10,469 bases of DNA from Rhodoferax sp. UBA4127 (GTDB lineage Bacteria > Pseudomonadota > Gammaproteobacteria > Burkholderiales > Burkholderiaceae_C), in assembly GCA_002381045.1 (NCBI GenBank), contig DFWT01000210.1:2858-13326 (forward strand), given 5' to 3'. The translations under genes were made by a program, and so were the position numbers. Of the stretch, positions 1 to 4,786 are shown in pieces (position 1 is the stretch's first letter; every line of letters starts with the position of its first letter). The notes under the pieces were generated by a model, which was not told where the DNA came from, searched no databases, and saw only the letters and a list, made by a program, of their open reading frames with translations.

Positions 1-819
1 CGCCATCTGGGCAAGGATGGCGAAGTGGCAGTTAGAAATGTCATATTCCCAATTGCCCGTCAGTGCTGCGTCCTTAACGACAGTCTTAGTTGACGCAAGA
101 CTGATGCCAATGGGGTATAGCCGACCACTCTGTGCCTCTTCATACCTGTGGGCTATGTAGTTCACACCGGAAACATCGGTCATTGCCATCCTGCAGACTT
201 TGCAAATCATTTCGCTTGTTCGCTCATAGTCAGCAAACAAACTATTGGGTGGTGCCAATTTGGCATCCTCACCTGCCAGCCACTCACTGCATGCCGTCAG
301 CAATTCCGCCTTCAATTTCAAAAGTTGTTCCAAATTGACACTGACGGGAGTCAAGGCATTGGCGCTTTTCCAGGCTCGGGTAGTTACATCAGATTTGTCT
401 TTGGATGAAACTGCAGCCGGAATGGTCTTGAGCGCCTTTCCGTCAGCCATCCGTAGCGTGGTCATTGAATCCCACGGGGAGGATGCCAAGTACCCCTTGA
501 TGGCAACACGCACGACTTCAGAAAAATAGTACCCCCGAGTGAACTTTTTGGCCTTGGACCATCCGGGGGTCCAGTTGAAAAAACCGATGCGGCCATTGAC
601 CAATTTGAATTTGGAACGCCCAAACGCTCTGTCCAAGTCCGACGCCTGAAAAGTCAGTGCGTTTTCAAACACACAATGTTCGTTGGCCTTGTTTACACCA
701 ATCCAAGCCATGCGTGCGAGTTCAAATTGATGTTTGTAGCTTTCAAGATTAAATCCCGGAACGGATTCGCGCAGGTGGTTAAGGAAGTCCTCTGGGACGT
801 TCTCGAATCTGGATGCCAT
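1..819 (-). CDS. Unrecognised protein, C-terminus cut off by window edge
   Basis: An open minus-strand frame runs from ATG at 819 to the window edge, 273 codons without a stop. Its codon use is coherent, so it is a real gene missing its 3' end. No signal peptide or membrane segment is visible. The visible part is rich in aromatic and basic residues. It holds a two-cysteine segment (MICKVCRMAM, about residues 207-216). Near the edge lies GRLYPIGISL followed by a predicted strand with EYDISNCHFAILAQM (D260, N263, H265). That last motif recalls the D-x-x-S/N motif A of some nucleic-acid polymerases, but only weakly, and I assign no function. No Shine-Dalgarno sequence precedes the ATG, and an in-frame TAG at 841-843 excludes a longer N-terminus. 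That TAG is also the stop of the upstream ORF, so the two may be translationally coupled. The gene is divergent from the serine recombinase and probably belongs to the mobile region. Confidence 0.75.
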   Translation of the reverse strand, partial: MASRFENVPEDFLNHLRESVPGFNLESYKHQFELARMAWIGVNKANEHCVFENALTFQASDLDRAFGRSKFKLVNGRIGFFNWTPGWSKAKKFTRGYYFSEVVRVAIKGYLASSPWDSMTTLRMADGKALKTIPAAVSSKDKSDVTTRAWKSANALTPVSVNLEQLLKLKAELLTACSEWLAGEDAKLAPPNSLFADYERTSEMICKVCRMAMTDVSGVNYIAHRYEEAQSGRLYPIGISLASTKTVVKDAALTGNWEYDISNCHFAILAQMA

Positions 820-840
820 GAATGTGTGTGTTCGTTGTTG

Positions 841-1071
841 CTATGGTTTTATCCGGGGGCCATCGCGGATGTGGACCGCTCTGACACCGTTGAGCATAAG
901 GGTAAGAACTTCTGCACTGAGCGGCCCTATAAGCACTGGCTCAGCCACTTCAGGAAGAAGCGGCGCCAAGGGCCAGGCAACGGTACTTTCTGGCACAGGG
1001 GTATCAAGGTCAGTCACCAAGTTACTTAACCAATCTTTGCTGGTTATTGACCCATCGGAATTCCGTAGCAC
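841..1071 (-). CDS. Small hypothetical protein upstream of the left-edge gene
   Basis: This minus-strand ORF of 76 codons starts from GTG at 1071 and ends 21 bases before the ATG of the next gene. It reads as a plausible acidic to hydrophobic protein with even codon use. Recognisable stretches are TSKDWLSNLVTDLD and, near the C-terminus, LMLNGVRAVHIRDGPR. I recognise no family. The start is uncertain. The frame stays open to a TAA at 1102-1104 without ATG, GTG or TTG before 1071, and 1071 has no ribosome-binding site. A strong AGGAGG sits at 1123-1128 (minus strand), but no standard start codon lies at the right distance from it. The gene may therefore use a rare ATT or ATC start, or have lost its start. 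It probably forms a two-gene minus-strand unit with the left-edge gene. Confidence 0.45.
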   Translation of the reverse strand: MLRNSDGSITSKDWLSNLVTDLDTPVPESTVAWPLAPLLPEVAEPVLIGPLSAEVLTLMLNGVRAVHIRDGPRIKP

Positions 1072-1160
1072 GTCGGCAATGAACTGTGGCCCTTTGCCGA
1101 TTTATCCTAGCCGAAACCACAGCCTCCTTCACAGGCAGTGATTGGTCCGTTAGGCTTGGA

Positions 1161-1191
1161 TACACACAGGACGTTCGTCCTTGAATGTGTA
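1161..1191. promoter_or_regulatory. 31-bp imperfect palindrome between divergent genes
   Basis: The structure is TACAC, 2 nt, AGGACG, TT, CGTCCT, 5 nt, GTGTA. The inner 6-bp arms are perfect and surround a TT centre, and the outer 5-bp arms are also perfect. It lies just upstream of the serine recombinase, between it and the divergent minus-strand genes. It could be an operator or a recombinase binding or crossover site. The non-symmetric TT centre would suit a serine-recombinase crossover. No function is shown by the sequence. Confidence 0.4.
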
Positions 1192-1208
1192 CAAAACCGG
1201 AGATCACC

Positions 1209-1868
1209 ATGGCAGACCCATTCGTTACTTACTTCAGAGTTTCAACCCAAAAGCAAGGAGCGTCTGGACTGGGTCTTGATGCCCAACGTCAGACGGTTGC
1301 ACAGCACCTGTCAGGAACCACGAGAACCGTCCTGGCTGAGTTTGTTGAGGTTGAGACGGGCAAAGGTGCGAACGCGCTTGATCGCCGTCCTGAGCTTCGT
1401 GCTGCGTTGGAGCTGTGCAAGAAGTCAGGCGCTACTCTATTGATAGCGAAGTTGGATCGGCTTGCCAGAAACGTTCACTTCGTGTCTGGACTCATGGAAT
1501 CCAAGGTCAAGTTCGTGGCTTGTGATCTTCCCGAAGCCAACCAGTTGACCATTCATATCATGGCGGCCTTCGCAGAACACGAGGCTCGGCGCATCAGTGA
1601 GCGCACCCGTGATGCGTTGGCGGCTGCCAAAGCCCGTGGCGTGGTCTTGGGGGCATCAGGACCAGCCAATCTCAAACGACATACCCAAGAACGTCAAGTC
1701 GCGGCCTGTGCCTTTAACGCCCGTCTGATGCCCTTGCTGAACGGGTTTGCATCGCAGGGCTTGAGCCGCCGGGCAATGGTGGTGCAGTTGAACGATTTGG
1801 GCATCAAGGCACCTCGCGGTGGGGCTTGGTCGTTGGGGCAGGTGCAGCGCATAGTGCAGTCACACTGA
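1209..1868 (+). CDS. Serine recombinase, resolvase/invertase type
   Basis: This 219-residue protein has the N-terminal catalytic domain of small serine recombinases, which cut and rejoin DNA through a serine-DNA link. Visible are the active-site strand YFRVST with catalytic Ser12 and Arg10, the conserved KLDRLAR (81-87), and EHEARRISERT (123-133), which leads into the long dimerisation helix. The C-terminal part (about 180-216) carries LNDLGIKAPRGGAWS, the usual end of the DNA-binding region in this family. At 219 residues it is slightly longer than Tn3-type resolvases (about 185) and far shorter than large serine integrases. I chose ATG 1209 because GGAG at 1199-1202 sits 6 nt upstream; an in-frame ATG at 1185 lacks such a site. 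No catalytic residue appears lost, so it may be active. It could act as resolvase or invertase for the neighbouring transposase module. Confidence 0.93.
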   Translation: MADPFVTYFRVSTQKQGASGLGLDAQRQTVAQHLSGTTRTVLAEFVEVETGKGANALDRRPELRAALELCKKSGATLLIAKLDRLARNVHFVSGLMESKVKFVACDLPEANQLTIHIMAAFAEHEARRISERTRDALAAAKARGVVLGASGPANLKRHTQERQVAACAFNARLMPLLNGFASQGLSRRAMVVQLNDLGIKAPRGGAWSLGQVQRIVQSH

Positions 1869-1932
1869 TTTCAGACGCTGTCTGGCTCAGTCAAGGAATT
1901 CGTACAAAAATGGCTGTAGGGGGTACTTGGAA

Positions 1933-2184
1933 ATGATTACTGACAGTGTCGCCAAGAGACTCCGTCGTTGGCATTTCGATGACGGTATGTCAATTCGTGG
2001 CATTGCGAACCGAATGGGGATAAGTCGCACCACAGTCAAAAAGTGGCTAAAGGCTGATCCGTCTAACCCAATCAAATACCAACGGGCCAAAGCTGCTAAG
2101 AAGATCGACGGGTATACGGCTTGGCTTGATGCGGCTTTGCTTGCAGATTCTCTACTTCCAGTGCAAGAGCGACGCACTGCCTAA
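1933..2184 (+). CDS. IS21-like helix-turn-helix N-terminal part of transposase, ended by in-frame TAA
   Basis: These 83 residues form a classic transposase N-terminus. A helix-turn-helix (MSIRGIANRMGISRTTVKKWL) is followed by the linker typical of IS21 IstA proteins, ending PVQERRTA. It stops at TAA 2182-2184, but the same frame continues at once with LFQEVCSQGFTGCYSRVTEY. In IstA proteins that stretch directly follows an RRTA-type sequence. The TAA therefore looks like a nonsense codon inside one transposase rather than a natural gene end. ATG 1933 is preceded by AGGGGG (1918-1923) at 9 nt, a good ribosome-binding site; a TTG at 1927 is the alternative. Alone, this fragment could still bind DNA and might act as a repressor of transposition. 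The recombinase gene ends 64 bases upstream on the same strand. Confidence 0.8.
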   Translation: MITDSVAKRLRRWHFDDGMSIRGIANRMGISRTTVKKWLKADPSNPIKYQRAKAAKKIDGYTAWLDAALLADSLLPVQERRTA

Positions 2185-2187
2185 GCG

Positions 2188-3486
2188 TTGTTTCAAGAGG
2201 TCTGCTCTCAGGGGTTTACCGGCTGCTATTCCCGCGTGACAGAGTATGTGAGTGATTGGCGCAGGAAAGCCACGGTCATTCCGCCTTTACCCGCTGGCCG
2301 TGAACGCAAACGGACGGCGTCAAAGCAGGATTGGATGGAGTGGTTGTACGGGCTTGAACACGGGTCATTGCCGACGCCCGGCGAAGCACCGATGCCAGAT
2401 GACCTTCGCGTTCAACTTGCCCCATCGCCACATAGCCCAAGAAAGCGAATGCTCACCATCCTCGCCAAGCGAGCGGGGTTCTCCGTAAGTGCGATCGCCA
2501 GACACCTGGGCATTAGCCAGCCGACGGCATCCGGCTACCTGGTTGACTTTGATTCCACCGGCGGAACCTGCATGTTCCAGCCACCGCGACGGAAGCGAAA
2601 GTCAGATGACCCGCTGCTAAAGGACGCCGTGTTTTCCCTATTGCATGAGCCACCTTCGCTCTCTGGCTACAACCGCACCACATGGAGGATGGATGACATT
2701 CAACAGGCATTGAAAAACCGAGGATTCTCTGCCTGTGGCGCCGTCATTCACACCATAATCAAAGATGCCGGATTTCGTTGGAGAGCAGCACGGGTCGTAC
2801 TTACCAGCAACGACCCACACTATCGGGAAAAACTTGAACACGTTCAAGCCATTCTGTCGAACCTCAACGAGGACGAAAAGTTCTTCTCGATAGATGAATT
2901 CGGCCCCTTCGCGATCAAGATGAAAGCCGGACGGGTCTTGGTAACCAGTGACGTGCAACCGACGGTTCCTCAATGGCAAAAGTCTAAAGGCTGGCTGATT
3001 GCCACTGCTGCTCTAGAGTTGTCCACCAATCAAGTGACTCATTTCTACTCGAGAGCAAAGAACACCGCGGAGATGATCCGTATGGCAGGCGTGCTTCTTG
3101 ACGAGAATCAAATGGCGAAGAAGTTGTACCTGTCTTGGGACGCTGCTTCTTGGCACATGTCGAAGGAATTGTTGGCGTTTGTAAAGCAACACAACTCGAC
3201 ATGCGACGGTAGATTGCCAATCCTTGAGCTTGCGCCGCTTCCCGCATCAGCCCAATTCCTCAACGTGATTGAGTCTGTTTATAGTGGTATGGCTCGCGCC
3301 ATCATTCATAGCAGTGACTACCAGTCAGTCAAGGAGGCGCAGGATGCGATTGACCGCTATTTCACCGAGAGAAACGAACACTACAAGTTGAACCCCAAAA
3401 GAGCAGGGAAGAAAATTTGGGGACTTGAGCGCACCAGCGTGGAGTTCTCAGGTAGCAACAACTGCAAAGACCCAGCGTTCCGGTAG
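2188..3486 (+). CDS. IS630-like DDE transposase, main part after the stop codon
   Basis: The frame is 432 codons if counted from TTG 2188. It first completes the IS21-like N-terminal domain (to about residue 28) and then has a proline- and charge-rich linker. A second helix-turn-helix follows (FSVSAIARHLGISQPTASGYL, about 98-118). The C-terminal half is a DDE domain of the IS630/Tc1 type. The likely catalytic acids are D236 in FFSIDEFGPF, D318 in LSWDAASWH and E362 in LNVIESVYSGM. All three are present, so the catalytic core is not obviously dead. No good ribosome-binding site precedes 2188, which supports this being the downstream part of a gene split by TAA 2182-2184. Expression would need readthrough, reinitiation or an internal start. 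No convincing terminal inverted repeats were found by eye, so the element's ends are not set. Confidence 0.82.
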   Translation: MFQEVCSQGFTGCYSRVTEYVSDWRRKATVIPPLPAGRERKRTASKQDWMEWLYGLEHGSLPTPGEAPMPDDLRVQLAPSPHSPRKRMLTILAKRAGFSVSAIARHLGISQPTASGYLVDFDSTGGTCMFQPPRRKRKSDDPLLKDAVFSLLHEPPSLSGYNRTTWRMDDIQQALKNRGFSACGAVIHTIIKDAGFRWRAARVVLTSNDPHYREKLEHVQAILSNLNEDEKFFSIDEFGPFAIKMKAGRVLVTSDVQPTVPQWQKSKGWLIATAALELSTNQVTHFYSRAKNTAEMIRMAGVLLDENQMAKKLYLSWDAASWHMSKELLAFVKQHNSTCDGRLPILELAPLPASAQFLNVIESVYSGMARAIIHSSDYQSVKEAQDAIDRYFTERNEHYKLNPKRAGKKIWGLERTSVEFSGSNNCKDPAFR

Positions 3487-3576
3487 GCGCATCCGTCACT
3501 CCCGCAGACCGCATGTGCGTTCAAGACCACGATTGCGCCTTTGTTGATTGGCTGAAAGCACCGGAATCAACGCCAC

Positions 3577-3604
3577 AAAAAACAATGGCCATCCTAAGAT
3601 GGCC
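3577..3604 (-). terminator. Rho-independent terminator, minus strand
   Basis: Read on the minus strand, a 7-bp perfect stem (GGCCATC/GATGGCC, 4-nt loop, 3587-3604) is followed after four bases by TTTTTT (3582-3577). It would stop transcription entering from the truncated ychF end. The region 3487-3701 holds no gene I can support apart from this and two other hairpins. Confidence 0.6.
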
Positions 3605-3628
3605 CATACCTGATGATGCTTCTGTCAG

Positions 3629-3646
3629 CAGGACTTTTTTGTCCTG
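3629..3646. repeat. Hairpin CAGGAC-T6-GTCCTG
   Basis: A perfect 6-bp stem closes over a loop of six T. The T-run is in the loop, not after the stem, so this is not a standard terminator. A similar hairpin with core AGGAC-TTT-GTCCT occurs at 3947-3961 on the other side of the ychF pieces, possibly the same small repeat. Confidence 0.35.
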
Positions 3647-3686
3647 GCTTTGCCGATCGGTGTCTATGAAATCCCGGAAGTCCTTG

Positions 3687-3706
3687 AGGCCATTGGCCTT
3701 TTTATT
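3687..3706 (+). terminator. Possible Rho-independent terminator, plus strand
   Basis: A 5-bp stem (AGGCC, loop ATT, GGCCT) is followed by TTTTATT. It lies about 200 bases after the transposase stop and could end that transcript. The stem is short, so the call is tentative. Confidence 0.4.
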
Positions 3707-3717
3707 CAGTCCAGCCT

Positions 3718-3843
3718 AGGGGGTAGTTCTCCGCCGCGATGCCAGCCTTGGTCAAGGCGTTGAACAGAGTTGACTTACCAACATTGGGCAAGCCCACGAT
3801 TCCACATTTCATGATTAAAAATATCCTTAGAAATCAACCCCCT
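3718..3843. repeat. Inverted segment bounded by AGGGGGT / ACCCCCT
   Basis: A 7-bp inverted repeat (AGGGGGT at 3718-3724, ACCCCCT at 3837-3843) bounds a 126-bp interval that carries the first 31 codons of a ychF-like gene in reverse. Inverting the interval joins TAC CCC CT to T TGC ACC in frame and rebuilds a continuous YchF N-terminus. That is direct evidence of a past inversion at or near these repeats. Outside the 7 bp the two sites do not resemble each other. Confidence 0.7.
3720..3812 (-). pseudogene. ychF: ychF 5' fragment (GTPase P-loop part), inverted
   Basis: Minus-strand ATG 3812 opens MKCGIVGLPNVGKSTLFNAL and continues to GIAAENYP (31 codons). This matches the highly conserved start of YchF (OLA1-type, TRAFAC-class P-loop ATPase), with the Walker A motif GLPNVGKST intact. 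YchF is normally about 363 residues. Here homology stops at the breakpoint, and the frame runs into a TAA at 3702-3704 after five unrelated codons. The usual Ser-Leu after Met is missing, and codon use is less GC-rich than in the flanking chromosome. The next YchF residues are found on the opposite strand at 3839-3889. It is a broken remnant and cannot make a working protein. The ychF identity is certain enough to name; whether an intact copy exists elsewhere cannot be seen here. Confidence 0.88.
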
Positions 3844-3889
3844 TTGCACCTTCGAACCCAACGTCGGCATCGTGAAGTTGCCAGACCCA
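3839..3889 (+). pseudogene. ychF: ychF continuation fragment (codons about 31-48), plus strand
   Basis: The plus strand encodes PLCTFEPNVGIVKLPDP, which matches the YchF segment PFCTIEPNVGVVEVPDP that follows ENYP in the family. It is the direct continuation of the inverted fragment at 3720-3812. After the final PDP the similarity ends. The frame continues about 27 codons (to TGA near 3981) with no recognisable YchF sequence, so the rest of the gene is absent. This gives a second breakpoint near 3890. Confidence 0.82.
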
Positions 3890-3946
3890 CAAGATGCAAG
3901 ACCGGACGACAAAAGAGAAAACAGCGCACGGATGCACTGGTTTTCA

Positions 3947-3967
3947 GAGGACTTTGTCCTCGTTTTG
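3947..3967 (+). terminator. Hairpin GAGGAC-TTT-GTCCTC with short T-run
   Basis: A perfect 6-bp stem with a 3-nt loop is followed by GTTTTG. It could be a weak plus-strand terminator. It resembles the hairpin at 3629-3646. Confidence 0.4.
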
Positions 3968-4002
3968 CCTAGGGGAAACTGACGCCGATTGTACTTATCA
4001 GC

Positions 4003-4185
4003 GTGGCCTTGATGCTGCGAAGCAACGTGACTGATGGGCGCATCCTGCGCGAAAGACGGCTTTGTGGCTTTTGCGTTCGGATGAGCCCGGGCAAGCGAGC
4101 CTTCAAAGTTGCCACCAGCGTCGCAGGCAAGCAGTTTCGGATGATCTTGGGCTACTGGCTCTTGATGAGCGTGGACGAGATCTAA
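4003..4185 (+). pseudogene. Tyrosine recombinase (phage integrase) N-terminal remnant
   Basis: A 60-codon frame (GTG 4003 to TAA 4183-4185) contains GFCVRMSPGKRAFKVATSVA and GKQFRMILGYW, then LMSVDEI before the stop. This pattern fits the N-terminal DUF4102-type arm-binding domain of many integrases, where G-F-x-V-R-x-x-P-x-G-K-x-x-F leads to an R-x-x-x-L-G strand and a V-D-E-A-R turn. The frame ends exactly where VDEAR would continue. The core-binding and catalytic domains are absent, so this can only be a fragment. The match is by eye and the fragment is short. It fits the ychF pieces next to it as debris of earlier integration. No ribosome-binding site is evident. Confidence 0.45.
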
Positions 4186-4239
4186 GCGGACGCTAGCCGT
4201 TGTAATTCACCAGGCGATGATCGCAATCATGGACAGTAG

Positions 4240-4674
4240 TTACGGACGTGCCTTTTGCAAAACCGCAATATTTTGAGTTGTACTGTTAGGTCTCAGATAG
4301 CTGGCCTTCAAACTCCCGTCCGCCTGATATTCGTACCATGCCTTCACGCCATTCCGCAGGGGCACCCGTAAGGTATTGCCATCGATGACTGCGGTGGTTC
4401 GATACCAGCCTGCACTCCATGAATTGGGAGCGGGGGCCTCCTGCCACGCGTACAGCACCGCCGCCTCGAAACCCGACTTGATTTCTTCCACAACCAAAAC
4501 ATGCGGCATCCGCTCGTCCCACCTACCTTCCCACCGGCCCGAAAAAACTTTTGCATTTGCAGAAATAGCCTCAGCAGGTGGCTGCACCACCGCATCTGGT
4601 GGCAACAGGATGCCTTGCGCAGAAACGCATGTCGCAAACAGAAGAACGGCCGATACAAAGACTAATTTTTTCAT
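4240..4674 (-). CDS. Small exported protein of unknown function
   Basis: This 144-residue protein begins with a clear Sec signal peptide: MKKL, a hydrophobic core, and a predicted cleavage after CVSA, about residue 19. The mature part has FSGRWEGRWD (44-53), VVEEI (61-65) and YAW (75-77), then alternating short strands with DG turns and an ending ASYLRP. Proteins with the pattern W-x-G-x-W, L-V-V-E-x-I, Y-A-W are common in proteobacteria as small beta-barrel-like periplasmic domains. I know of no established function. The start is supported by GGAG (plus-strand CTCC at 4682-4685), 7 nt upstream. It is divergent from the next secreted-protein gene, and the 112-base gap between them must hold both promoters. 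No terminator with a T-run is visible downstream. Confidence 0.85.
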   Translation of the reverse strand: MKKLVFVSAVLLFATCVSAQGILLPPDAVVQPPAEAISANAKVFSGRWEGRWDERMPHVLVVEEIKSGFEAAVLYAWQEAPAPNSWSAGWYRTTAVIDGNTLRVPLRNGVKAWYEYQADGSLKASYLRPNSTTQNIAVLQKARP

Positions 4675-4786
4675 GCTTTAACTCCAATGAATACGGCGCA
4701 AATGCAGTGTAGCGGGACTGGTTAGTGGGTGATCTTGAGTTATTCTGTATTGGTGAGCATCCGTTGCACCGAAAGCTAAATAGCCG

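Larger units (their letters stand above)
1209..3717 (+). mobile_element. Recombinase-transposase module, ends uncertain
   Basis: A serine recombinase and a DDE transposase lie in tandem, and the right side ends at the breakpoint inside the ychF remnant (about 3717-3720). The left end is not defined. The two minus-strand genes may also belong, in which case the element extends beyond the window. A 9-bp direct repeat TAGGGGGTA is found at 1917-1925 and 3717-3725, flanking the transposase. The left copy also supplies its ribosome-binding site, so its role as a junction repeat is doubtful. Confidence 0.4.

Noticed and set aside
1022..1210. 62-codon minus-strand ORF across the palindrome
   Set aside because: It overlaps the more protein-like 841-1071 frame and the intergenic palindrome, has no ribosome-binding site, and its basic composition is unlike its neighbours.
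486..1930. 11-bp inverted repeat CCAAGTACCCC (486-496) and GGGGTACTTGG (1920-1930)
   Set aside because: An 11-mer inverted match is expected by chance in 10 kb; the first copy is inside a gene and the flanks do not match.
3513..3719. 68-codon plus-strand ORF after the transposase
   Set aside because: No family character, no ribosome-binding site, and it covers three hairpins. It is treated as non-coding.
3739..3972. 77-codon plus-strand ORF over the ychF pieces
   Set aside because: It is out of frame with both ychF fragments; the protein signal there is YchF on other frames.
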